From Saprospiraceae bacterium (GTDB taxonomy: Bacteria; Bacteroidota; Bacteroidia; Chitinophagales; Saprospiraceae), in the NCBI GenBank assembly GCA_016714085.1, contig JADJNW010000007.1, positions 1-64,000 on the forward strand: 64,000 nucleotides of DNA. The letters run 5' to 3'. Under the pieces are notes generated by a model. That model saw only the letters and a program-made list of their open reading frames with translations, made no database searches and was not told the origin of the DNA. Position 1 is the stretch's first letter. Every line of letters starts with the position of its first letter. Position numbers and translations under genes: made by a program. Shown one piece after another: positions 28,660 to 37,286 of this stretch.

Positions 28660-29696
28660 TTAAGGTATAAAAACAAGCTTAAACACTTCTCCTTTGCTAC
28701 TCACCACCCAGCCCGTTTTTCCGCTCGGACTGATGCTAATACTATTGGAATCAATATTATTCAAGCTTTCCAACTTTTCCCGTTGTCGTATGAAATGTCA
28801 GAGCCATTGGTGCCAACGGCAATCGCTATATTGCTTTTAGGAACAAAGACAACCCCAGAGCGAAAGCCAGCAGGAGCTTGATTTTCAATCAACTGCCAAC
28901 TCATACCGCCGTCTGAGGTGATCGCGCAATGTCCTTGCGCCAGCGGAGGTTGCTGATAATCCCCACCTACCAGGATGCCTTGCTTGTCGTTTTTGAAAGC
29001 TACTGAAAAAATGCCCTGAGATGCTTGTCCGCAAAGGATGGGAGTATCAAAGATATTCCAGGTTTGCCCCTGATCCTCTGATTTCAACAAACGCGCTTTT
29101 GCACCGCCCGTGCCGAAGTAAACCGTTTTTTTACCAAAAGCAAATAGACAAGTACCGCTTGCCGCAAATCCTGCTTCTCCCGCTTGCGCTTGTGGGGAGG
29201 TGTTTAAATTTTGCCAGGTCTTTCCGCCGTCTTTGGTGAGCAAAGCTGAAAATTGACCATTTATCGGATCGCCAAAAGCCATGCCTTTGTTCTTATTCCA
29301 AAATGCCAAGGCATCGAAGAAAATATCGGGCGCAGTATTGCTGTATTGTTCCTGCCAGGTCGCGCCACCATCGGTAGTTTTATAAATTTTAGCAGGGCTA
29401 CCTGCAGAAATCACGTAAGCAATATTATTGCCAAATGCTTCCACATCTCGAAAGTCTAATTTTTCAGTACCAGCAATGGTTAATTTTTGCCAAGTCGCGC
29501 CGCCATCATTGGTTTTAAGGATAGTGCCTTTGCTACCGCTTGCCCAGGCGATTTTGTCATTAACTGTGCAGATTCCGCGCAGGCTGCTTCCGGTTTGCTG
29601 GTGCTGAAGCTTGAATTGGATAGTCTGAGCCTGGGAGAGAATTGCCATACAACTCCATAGAAGCAGAAGACTGAGGTTTTTTTGACTGTTTTGCAT
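28660..29696 (-). CDS. Secreted YCF48/BNR-repeat beta-propeller protein (C-terminal frame change)
   Basis: A signal peptide (ILSQAQ end) and repeated modules of the type GGATWQKLTIAG, TTDGGATWQEQY, LTKDGGKTWQNLNT, SEDQGQTWNIFDT and SDGGMSWQLIENQ, as in plant photosystem II stability factor YCF48 and BNR/sialidase-like propellers. As read it ends at 28761 in SYDNGKSWKA. Adding one T to the T3 run 28767-28769 (plus strand) continues WKSLNNIDSN to a stop at 28660 with a plausible last blade (SPSGKTGWVVSSKGEVFKL). It is probably a secreted binding protein; partner unknown. Confidence 0.85.
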
Positions 29697-29761
29697 CCTG
29701 TTTTTGGCAGTGCTAACGAATGTACGATCAGGTAAATTTCAAATTTTCAGAAAAAATCTGA

Positions 29762-29815
29762 AGGATCATTCGTGTGCGGGACAATATTGCCAATGAACTG
29801 GAGCGCTTGAAATGA
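29762..29815 (+). pseudogene. Orphan 3' end of a second DUF6090 gene
   Basis: The last codons read GSFVCGT-like in one frame and VRDNIANELERLK in the next, closely matching the end of the DUF6090 gene at 28514-28555 in both DNA and protein. No body of the gene precedes it. It looks like a deletion remnant of a paralogue. Confidence 0.6.
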
Positions 29816-29899
29816 TTTATGCTCAAAACATTAAGTCTGGTTATAATATTTGAATAAATTGCCATGCGATATACCCACATTTTGAAAATTAAATCTCTT

Positions 29900-29907
29900 T
29901 ACATTTG
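29900..29907 (+). promoter_or_regulatory. -7 promoter element of the M28 peptidase gene
   Basis: TACATTTG, a match to TAnnTTTG, 30 bp before the ATG at 29938. A TTTG lies at 29881-29884, spacing 15 bp. Confidence 0.5.
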
Positions 29908-29937
29908 TCTTATCTCCAAATCAAATTTTTGAAAGGC

Positions 29938-32064
29938 ATGAACAACAAGCACCTTATTACTTTTATTATACTTTTTTTAAATATTATAGAATGGTCGATT
30001 GCCCAGAATTTGACTGGCTTTTCGAGCATTCGCCATCAGGAAGAACAAAAAATAGAAGCGCTTTTTCTAAAACTGCCGGAATCCGAAAATTTTAAAAATC
30101 ATCTTCGACAGCTTACTTTGGAGCCGCATCTTGCTGGAACACCTGAAAATAAACGCGTCGCCGATTATATCGAACAATCCATGGCTCGCGCCGGATTCAA
30201 AGTGGAAAGACCACCTTATGATATTTACTTGCCGACAGGGCCGGGCGAAGTGGAATTGGAACTCGTTACGCCGATTCGTATGCCCTTGAATATCAAGGAA
30301 TTTATTCTGGAAAATGATTCTTTTTCTGCAAATCCCAAAAATAATCACGGCTGGAATTCTTATTCCGGCAATGGCGATCGCACTGCGCAGATTGTGTATG
30401 CTAATTATGGTACAAAAGAGGATTTCGAACGATTGGAAAGCTTGGGTATTTCTGTGAAAGGTAAGATTGTAATTGCCCGCTACGGTGGCAATTTCAGAGG
30501 TTATAAAGCAAAATACGCCCAAGCCGCAGGTGCTGTGGGTTTGATTATTTATCCCGATCCTGAGGATTCCGGCTATATGCGTGGCTTGGTTTATCCTGAG
30601 GGAAAAATGTTTAACGAAAGTACGATTCAGCGCGGTTCGGTGCTGACATTGGATTATACGGGCGATCCCTTGACACCTTTTGAACCGGCGCTACCGCTTG
30701 ATGCTGCGCAAAAAGTGGAACGCCTGAAGCCGGAGGATGTAAAAGGATTTCACACAATTCCGGTGACACCGATTGGTTATGGCGCTGCGAAGGAAATTTT
30801 GAGTAGAATGACGGGGCAACCTGTACCGGAAAACTGGCAGGGAGGATTGCCATTTACCTATCGACTTGAGGGCGGTGAAAAACTCACCATGCGTCTGAAA
30901 GTCAATCAGCCAAAGGGTTTTGTCAGGGTTGAAAACGTAATCGGCACTTTGGAAGGAAGCGAATATCCAGATGAATGGATTATCCTCGGTAGCCATTACG
31001 ATGCCTGGGAATTTGGTGCAACCGATCCCAACAGCGGTACGGCTATGTTGTTGACTTTGGCGGATGCTTTAGGAGAACTAGCAAAACAGGGAATTCGGCC
31101 GCGCCGCACGATCAAGATTGCGCATTGGGATGCTGAAGAACATGGCATTCTGGGCTCGACCGAATGGGTAGAACAGTTCCGCGATGAACTCGATCAAAAA
31201 GGTGTCGCTTATTTCAACGCCGATGGCGCTTGCTCCGGGCTTAGTTTTAATGGCGCAGCCGCGCCTTCGCTCAAGTCCTTGCTGGTGGATGCTACCAAGG
31301 TTGTTCCTTACCCGAAATCGGATAAAACGGTCTATGATCATTGGCTGGAACGCGCGAGCAATAAGGCAGAGGGGCCGGGCATCGGCAATCTGGGCGGCGG
31401 TTCCGATCATTTAGGCTTCTATGCGCACGTAGGTATTCCGAGCTTGAGCGCCGGTATGGGCGGGCCGACGATGTATCACTCGGTTTATGATAATTTTCAT
31501 TGGTACGAAACGGTAGGCGAACCCGATTTCGTTGCAGGGCCAACCGTTGCCAAAGTAATGGGAGTCATGGCTTTACGTATGGCAAATGCCGATATTCTTC
31601 CTTTTGATGTGGCGCGCTACGGCAAGGATTTAAAAACGCATTTGGCTTCCGCCGAAAAGCAGATTCAAGGCTATTCAGCAACTTATTCTGCAAAAGCGAT
31701 GCTTGCCGAAGCCGACATATTATTGAAAAATGGAGCGGCTTATCAGCAAGTATTATTACAAAAGCTAAATAGTAAAGGACTGAATAAGAATGTTTTGCAA
31801 GGAGTTAATCAAAAACTTTTAAAATTAGAGCGCGCTTTTATCGATGCAAAAGGCATGGCCTATGGCGCCTGGTATCGCTCCCTATACGCTTCGTCCGATC
31901 CTTACAGTGGCTATGCTTCCTGGATGTTGCCGGGATTATTATATGAAGCATCTTTAAAATCGACACAAAATTTACCAGATTTGGAAAAACGTTACATCGA
32001 TGCAATGAAACGATTGAATAATTCTATCATGGAATTAAGCAGTACATTAAAAAATATAAAATAA
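29938..32064 (+). CDS. M28 family metallopeptidase, glutamate carboxypeptidase II-like
   Basis: A 708-aa exported peptidase. The start is taken at the ATG at 29938 (MNNKHLITFI), which begins a signal peptide ending EWSIAQ. A PA domain inside the N-terminal half (GKIVIARYGGNFRGYKAKYA; AVGLIIYPDPED) is followed by the M28 catalytic domain with zinc and catalytic residues in ILGSHYDAWEFGATDPNSG, AHWDAEEHGILGSTEW, GGSDHLGFYAHVG and YHSVYDNFHW, then a transferrin-receptor-like helical domain. The architecture is that of PSMA/NAALADase, which cleaves C-terminal acidic residues from peptides. It probably serves periplasmic peptide use. Confidence 0.95.
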   Translation: MNNKHLITFIILFLNIIEWSIAQNLTGFSSIRHQEEQKIEALFLKLPESENFKNHLRQLTLEPHLAGTPENKRVADYIEQSMARAGFKVERPPYDIYLPTGPGEVELELVTPIRMPLNIKEFILENDSFSANPKNNHGWNSYSGNGDRTAQIVYANYGTKEDFERLESLGISVKGKIVIARYGGNFRGYKAKYAQAAGAVGLIIYPDPEDSGYMRGLVYPEGKMFNESTIQRGSVLTLDYTGDPLTPFEPALPLDAAQKVERLKPEDVKGFHTIPVTPIGYGAAKEILSRMTGQPVPENWQGGLPFTYRLEGGEKLTMRLKVNQPKGFVRVENVIGTLEGSEYPDEWIILGSHYDAWEFGATDPNSGTAMLLTLADALGELAKQGIRPRRTIKIAHWDAEEHGILGSTEWVEQFRDELDQKGVAYFNADGACSGLSFNGAAAPSLKSLLVDATKVVPYPKSDKTVYDHWLERASNKAEGPGIGNLGGGSDHLGFYAHVGIPSLSAGMGGPTMYHSVYDNFHWYETVGEPDFVAGPTVAKVMGVMALRMANADILPFDVARYGKDLKTHLASAEKQIQGYSATYSAKAMLAEADILLKNGAAYQQVLLQKLNSKGLNKNVLQGVNQKLLKLERAFIDAKGMAYGAWYRSLYASSDPYSGYASWMLPGLLYEASLKSTQNLPDLEKRYIDAMKRLNNSIMELSSTLKNIK

Positions 32065-32072
32065 ATCTTATA

Positions 32073-33764
32073 TTATATTTTGGATAAAATTTTATTCAAA
32101 ATCTTTAATGTAATTAAATAAGTCGGCTTCACGCCATCGAGGCCCAAGCTGCCGGAGGCAAGCGTATGCCCACTGATAAGCGGATTATCAGAAGCATAAT
32201 AAGCATAGCGCAATTTTACATCGCTGCGAATACTTTTGCGGATTTTGGATGCCGCCTGAATCGCTTTTTGATAATGCGCGCCTTCCATTTCCAGACCTAC
32301 GGCTCGCCAGGATGAATTTAAAAAGTATCGCAAAATCTCTTTATTTTGTAAAGAAGTACCCAACACGCTTATCATAGGTCCTTCATAAACGCCTAATCCT
32401 GAGTCGATAAAGTCGGCTTTTGTAAAATCATTTTCCAAAGGATAATTGTCGGCAGTACCTTCAAAAATATGGGCGGTCGGCACCATGATATCGCCTTTGC
32501 CACCTTCCAGAATCCCCGCTTTGCCCATGATCGAAATGGATGTAATATTTAGTAAATATTCCTGCTGATTTATTTCATAAGGCCGAATCAATTCATCCAT
32601 TGTTTCATAAGCCTGTTCGCCAAAAGCGTAATCCATTACCAAAATAATCGGTTGCTGTTCCTTGATAAATGCTTCATTCCATTGAATATCAGGCGGTAAG
32701 GAAGTTGAATCAATCTGCGTAGTGTCAAAAAGCTGCACGGTGATATTCGTGCCACTGGTATCGTCGAATTGGTACATCCCATTTTGTAAAGCATATTTGC
32801 GCACCTTGCGGCGGAGTTCAGAATTATTTTCCTGACTGAGCTCTCGCGCCAAATCTTCTAAATCTTCATTGGATTTTTGTAATGCCGCTTTTGCATAAAA
32901 ACAATTCATTACGCTATGCGGATTCGCGCTAATAATATGAATCGGGCGGTTCAGCCAATTTTTCTCATATAAGAAAGATTTAATATTATTTGCCCATTGC
33001 TCTCCATAATGATGATGCCCGACGCGTTCGCGCAAAGCGGAAGAAAAAGAAATTTCGCGGTCATTTTTATCCTCTAATTCTTCAAAAGAAAGTCGCCCCA
33101 GCCAATAAGTGATATGGAAAATGCTATTAACATTGGGGTCTGCGGAAAATCGCCTGAAAGCCTCCACCGTTTCCTCGTAAGTACGCCCCAGCAATGTGCT
33201 CAAGTAGGTAAAAGCCACTTCACGATCAAAATCCTGATCGGTATCTTCCTTATTTAACACGATTTCTTCCAATTGTTTCCACTCGCGGCGCTTCTTTTCT
33301 TTTTGATCCTCACTGTTATTGCGGATTTTCTCGGCTTCAATATATAAAAAAGTTAAATGTGTAAGAATATCATAAATATCACTTCGTCCGCGCGTCATTT
33401 CAATAAACATTTGTTCCTGATCGATGCGATAACAATTGCGACGGCGCTTCGGTGGTACAATTACCTCAAAATCAGAGTTTTCGAAACCTTCTCTGGAAAT
33501 TAATCGAATATAACGGCACTCTTCAATGCCTTTCGGCAAACGCTGAAAAACATATAATAAACCTTCTAATTCTACCCGCTCTGGGTCGGTGATATCGCCA
33601 TAAATCTCTGGTCGCAGTATTTTTAAATTATCGATCATTGCTTGACCCGAGACTCCCAGCGGTTTGTACACGCCCCGAATAAACAGGTGACGCATAGCCA
33701 CATATAAGCGTTCGATGGCAGCACGGGATTCTTGAGCGCGGGTACGATGGGTGGCTTGAGACAT
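32073..33764 (-). CDS. DUF6909-like protein with nucleoside-phosphorylase-like C-terminus
   Basis: A 563-aa cytoplasmic protein without signal or membrane segments. The N-terminal part (TRAQESRAAIERLYVAMRHL; FIRGVYKPLGVSG; RRRNCYRIDQEQMFIEMTRG; SDIYDILTHLTFLYIEAEKI) is helical and, to my memory, characteristic of a family conserved in Bacteroidota and named DUF6909. The C-terminal third carries GKAGILEGGKGDIMVPTAHI and AVGLEMEGAHYQKA, which resemble the nucleoside phosphorylase / MTA-SAH nucleosidase signature around the ribose-binding Met-Glu. No activity is established. It ends 8 bp from the convergent M28 gene. Confidence 0.8.
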   Translation of the reverse strand: MSQATHRTRAQESRAAIERLYVAMRHLFIRGVYKPLGVSGQAMIDNLKILRPEIYGDITDPERVELEGLLYVFQRLPKGIEECRYIRLISREGFENSDFEVIVPPKRRRNCYRIDQEQMFIEMTRGRSDIYDILTHLTFLYIEAEKIRNNSEDQKEKKRREWKQLEEIVLNKEDTDQDFDREVAFTYLSTLLGRTYEETVEAFRRFSADPNVNSIFHITYWLGRLSFEELEDKNDREISFSSALRERVGHHHYGEQWANNIKSFLYEKNWLNRPIHIISANPHSVMNCFYAKAALQKSNEDLEDLARELSQENNSELRRKVRKYALQNGMYQFDDTSGTNITVQLFDTTQIDSTSLPPDIQWNEAFIKEQQPIILVMDYAFGEQAYETMDELIRPYEINQQEYLLNITSISIMGKAGILEGGKGDIMVPTAHIFEGTADNYPLENDFTKADFIDSGLGVYEGPMISVLGTSLQNKEILRYFLNSSWRAVGLEMEGAHYQKAIQAASKIRKSIRSDVKLRYAYYASDNPLISGHTLASGSLGLDGVKPTYLITLKILNKILSKI

Positions 33765-33874
33765 AGCATTTTTTTATGCCCCAAAGATAAGTCGTCGCTT
33801 CTGTAAAGCCAAGTAGCATAGCAAGATCGTAAAATCCTTGTTGAATGATTTTATTATTATGATAGATTTTATTG

Positions 33875-33882
33875 TAATTTTG
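33875..33882 (+). promoter_or_regulatory. -7 promoter element of the SH3-like gene
   Basis: TAATTTTG, a match to TAnnTTTG, 30 bp before the start at 33913. No good -33 element is seen. Confidence 0.45.
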
Positions 33883-33912
33883 TAATGAAATTATTAAATA
33901 AATGATAGGGCT

Positions 33913-34431
33913 ATGTCAGAAACCAAGCCAAAAGTATTACCCAGACTGGAATTGATTATTATTGCTGTATTTTTTATAGGATTTATGTCTTGGGCGGTTA
34001 CTAAATGCAATGCCACCCGTGCCAAATATGCGCGTTTGGATGCAGCGGATCAAGCCGCCGATTCCCTGTCCAATGCCTCTAGTAGTGCCGCGCTTCCGCA
34101 ACCCAAACCCCCCATCGAGCCTGTAGATAGTACGCCTGTTAAAGTCGAAACCCGCACCGTTCGGGAGAAAATAACACCGTTATATGCGATTGTAGATGGT
34201 GTAAATGTGCGCAGCGAACCAAAACTCAATGGCCGCATCCTTTATCGACTTAAACTGCACGAAGAAGTGACTTTTCTGAATGAAGTGACCGATTTCAAAG
34301 AAGAAATTGATCTCGGCGGCGTCATGACGAATGAACCCTGGATCAAGGTGCGTACGCCCAAAAACCAAGTAGGATGGGTGTACGGCGGCACCGTCAGTTT
34401 TTACAAAACCAAATTGGAAGGGGTGGAGTAG
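33913..34431 (+). CDS. Membrane-anchored SH3 domain protein
   Basis: A 172-aa protein with one N-terminal membrane helix (LELIIIAVFFIGFMSWAV), a Ser/Ala/Pro-rich linker, and a C-terminal bacterial SH3 domain: YAIVDGVNVRSEPKLNGRIL, LKLHEEVTFLNE, EPWIKVRTPKNQVGWVYGGT. Such domains bind peptidoglycan or peptides in the periplasm. The glucosaminidase-like gene that follows on the opposite strand may share the cell-wall theme. Confidence 0.88.
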   Translation: MSETKPKVLPRLELIIIAVFFIGFMSWAVTKCNATRAKYARLDAADQAADSLSNASSSAALPQPKPPIEPVDSTPVKVETRTVREKITPLYAIVDGVNVRSEPKLNGRILYRLKLHEEVTFLNEVTDFKEEIDLGGVMTNEPWIKVRTPKNQVGWVYGGTVSFYKTKLEGVE

Positions 34432-34538
34432 TTACTGGACGCTGGTTTCTGGATACTATTGATGCTGTAGATTCTTTGGATGCTATAGTATCGCGCAGCG
34501 AGTATCCATAGAATCAATAGAAACCACAGCACCCAAAG
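34432..34538. repeat. Word-like repeat between convergent genes
   Basis: Degenerate words such as CTGGATACTATTGATGCTG and TGGATGCTATAG are mirrored by GTATCCATAG and AATCAATAGAAACC, so the tract can fold back on itself. It fills the gap between convergent genes. Confidence 0.45.
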
Positions 34539-34539
34539 A

Positions 34540-35292
34540 TCACTCATCGAGCTTGCTCAATTCATACTGCTCAATTATTTGAATTAACTGCTTTGCGTAA
34601 TCTTTTTCTTCAGAAAAATCCTCATTTTCCAAGGCTTTTGCCCAAGCTTTATAGTCGTTCCGATCGAGTTTCCGCAAAGCGGCGAAACTGCCGGTCGTAA
34701 TATAAAAACTATGATCGCGGAAGCTGGTCCAAGCATTTTCATAAGCTCGATAGCAATTACCGTCGGATTCATATTTTTCAGCTTGCCAATCCTGGGTGCA
34801 AGGCAAAGCGAATTGATTATTGCTTTGCTGCGCTAGGTCGCTTGTGCCGGCCATGCTTTGAAGCATTGCATTCGCTAGAATAATTGAAGCCGGAATATTA
34901 AATTTGCTGCTTTCGCTCACGGCTACTCGTGCAAAACGCTTGAGATAAGCTTGTTTGCTTGCTTCTTCTACTTGATGGAGTTGCGCAATAGCCTTGGGCT
35001 GGCGATTTTTTTTACCGAACCACGATACATCAAACAAATCTTGCTCCGGCGCAGTGCTGGCGGTTTGTTTGGAAGCACTTTCCGTCAATACTTCTTTGCT
35101 TTTTTCCTTGCGACTCTGCGGCGCAGGTTCTTGTTGTTGCGGTATGGTCGTTTTTATTGGCGAACGGAGATTGATATTAAAAGTCAAATCCTTTTTGATC
35201 AAGATAAAAATCAGCACCAATACGATACCTATCTTGAACCAATTTTGGCGCACGTATGCCGTTATTCTTGAAATAGTATTCCCAGCGATCAT
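34540..35292 (-). CDS. Membrane-anchored glucosaminidase-like (GH73) protein lacking the catalytic Glu
   Basis: A 250-aa protein with one N-terminal membrane helix (about residues 17-33), a charged linker, and a C-terminal GH73 glucosaminidase domain: SSKFNIPASIILANAMLQSM, QQSNNQFALPC, CYRAYENAWTSFRDHSFYI, DYAKQLIQIIEQY. In active enzymes of this fold the helix reads A-x-x-x-E-S, with Glu as the catalyst. Here it is NAMLQSMAGTS, with Gln at that place. It may therefore bind peptidoglycan without cutting it, or use another residue. Confidence 0.85.
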   Translation of the reverse strand: MIAGNTISRITAYVRQNWFKIGIVLVLIFILIKKDLTFNINLRSPIKTTIPQQQEPAPQSRKEKSKEVLTESASKQTASTAPEQDLFDVSWFGKKNRQPKAIAQLHQVEEASKQAYLKRFARVAVSESSKFNIPASIILANAMLQSMAGTSDLAQQSNNQFALPCTQDWQAEKYESDGNCYRAYENAWTSFRDHSFYITTGSFAALRKLDRNDYKAWAKALENEDFSEEKDYAKQLIQIIEQYELSKLDE

Positions 35293-35450
35293 GGCATCTG
35301 AATTTTTTAAAACAGAAAGTTTATTTATTTAAATCAAATTTAAAACAAAAAGTTTCAATAAACAAGAATTTTTCTCTCTCTTTTTGAAAAAAACAGCCGA
35401 CCTTTTCGTCTTTTTGCATTTTATTCATCATTTACAGTAAAATAGAAGCA

Positions 35451-36643
35451 GTGGCAAAACTTTATCCCAATTTGGTATCGGCAGTTGCAGAGGCATTGCA
35501 GGGCATTTTTCATGAAGGTTACTATGCCGATAAGGTGATCGAACGTTTGCTAAAAAGCAATCCTAAATGGGGCGCGTGACCGGGCCTTTCTTGCCGAAAG
35601 CATTTATGAAATGGTGCGCTGGTATCGACTTTTGTATGAAATCAAAGGGGAAGAGCCGAAAAATCAAGCGGATTGGCTACAACTCTTTGGTATTTGGTGG
35701 CTGATAAAAGGTGAATCCCTGCCGGATTGGGAGGCGTTTGAAAATATAGATCGATCAAGCGTTTTACAGAAACATCAAGAATTCCAGGGTATTCGCAAGA
35801 TCAAAGAATCTATTCCAGATTGGTTGGATGAAGTTGGTGAACAAGAATTGGGCGAAAACTGGCAAGCGGCACTTCATGCTTTGAATGAGCCTGCAAAAGT
35901 TATTATTAGAGCTAATCGATTGAAAATCAAGGCTTCTGAATTACAAAAATTGCTATCAAAAGAAGGCGTTGAAACCAATCTTTTAGATGGAGAAGCCATG
36001 CTGGTGACCCAACGCAAGAATCTCTTTGCGACCAAAGCTTTTCGGGAGGGTTTATTTGAAGTGCAAGATTATGCTTCGCAGCAAGTAGCGCTTTTTTTGC
36101 AAATAGAACCGGGAATGCGCGTAATAGATGCTTGCGCCGGCGGTGGTGGCAAATCCTTACATTTGTCGGCTTTGATGCAAGATAAAGGCAGAATCATCTC
36201 GATGGATACCGAAGGCTGGAAGCTCCAGGAATTGCGCCGACGAGCCAAGCGGGCCGGCACTTCTATCATTGAAACCAGGACAATCGAAAACAGTAAAGCC
36301 ATCAAAAGGCTCGAAGGCAGCGCCGATCGGGTCTTGCTGGATGTGCCTTGTTCCGGGCTGGGGGTCTTGCGTCGCAATCCTGATGCCAAATGGAAGCTAA
36401 GTCCCGATTTCCTTGAAAGCGTGCGCAAGACGCAAGCAGAAATACTCGCTTCTTACAGCCGAATGTGCAAACCCGGTGGTAAACTCGTGTACGCTACCTA
36501 GTATCCTGCCTTCTGAAAATCAAGAACAAATACAAAAATTTCTTTCTGCAAAATCGCAAGACTTTCAGTTAGTTCGAGAAAAAATCATCGCTCCAACCGA
36601 AGGATTCGATGGATTTTATATGGCGCTTTTAGAGAAGCAGTAG
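35451..36643 (+). CDS. RsmB/NOP-type rRNA cytosine-C5 methyltransferase (two frame changes)
   Basis: From a GTG at 35451 the N-terminal NusB-like region reads YPNLVSAVAEALQGIFHEGY, ADKVIERLLKSNPKW, and after a frame change near 35571-35578 continues RAFLAESIYEMVRWYRLLYE. The methyltransferase core has the SAM motif DACAGGGGKSLHLSALM and the catalytic region LLDVPCSGLGVLRRNPDAKW. A second frame change near 36499, just after KLVYAT, restores SILPSENQEQIQ and a stop at 36643. Repair would supply the second catalytic Cys in the ATCSxLPxEN motif. Both changes need two bases added or one removed. It methylates 16S rRNA or another RNA. Confidence 0.88.
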
Positions 36644-36690
36644 CTCCGATTGCCAACCTGCCCGTCCGGCAGGCAGGTCGGAGTTACTTT
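36641..36690. repeat. GC-rich palindromic repeat
   Basis: The arms AGCTCCGA...CCAACCTGCC and GGCAGGCAGGTCGGAGTTA fold into a long imperfect hairpin around CGTCC. The CCTGCC/GGCAGG core resembles a dispersed repeat I recall from other Bacteroidota. It lies exactly between convergent genes and may act as a shared terminator. Confidence 0.6.
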
Positions 36691-37013
36691 TAGAGGGACT
36701 TAAACCACTCCTGGAATTTATCGCCTAATACAGGAACGGTTTTCATCTGGCCTTGTACAGCCGAGATAAAGCCCATTATCCACAATACCAATGCGAATAT
36801 TCCTATAACGATGCCAACAAAAGGAATCCAGCTGACAAAAGATAGCAAGATCAAACCCAGCATTTGGCGAATGTGGAAAGACGCAAATTCCGATTTTGGA
36901 TTATTTAATACCAATGCGACGATCCAGCCAATGAGGGTAAGATAAGCAACGATACCGATTGTCTTCGGATCCATTCCTCCTCCCGGAGTGCCTTGATTTT
37001 GGGAGTTTTCCAT
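36690..37013 (-). CDS. Small membrane protein, DUF4870/Tic20-like
   Basis: A 107-aa protein with a Gly/Pro-rich N-terminus (SQNQGTPGGGMDPKTIG) and three membrane segments: IVAYLTLIGWIVALVL, MLGLILLSFVSWIPFVGIVI and FALVLWIMGFISAVQG. The pattern FASFHIRQMLGL between the first two is typical of DUF4870-like proteins in Bacteroidota. Function unknown. Confidence 0.75.
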   Translation of the reverse strand: MENSQNQGTPGGGMDPKTIGIVAYLTLIGWIVALVLNNPKSEFASFHIRQMLGLILLSFVSWIPFVGIVIGIFALVLWIMGFISAVQGQMKTVPVLGDKFQEWFKSL

Positions 37014-37286
37014 AATGAAGTTTGTTTATATAAGTTATATCTTGTAAAAGTAAAGATTTATAGGCATAAGCCCAAGATACAATGTAAATTTTTGATTAAA
37101 CTTGCTGTCTTTCGGTTTCAGCATATATATTATTCGACTAAAATATGCGCCACAACACTTTATCCTTCTTTACGTATAAAGAAGCAGCACTGCCATTTGA
37201 TTGATTATCAAGCAAGAATCAAGAATAAAATTGGTACATTCGCATAAGATTAAGTCTTTTCATTTACACAAAACCGCTTGCGGATA

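Noticed and set aside
28593..28670. Small 25-aa gene starting MKLFPTRRLIGKGSY
   Set aside because: It overlaps the repaired end of the YCF48-like gene on the other strand and is too short to support, although it might be the start of a lost DUF6090 copy.
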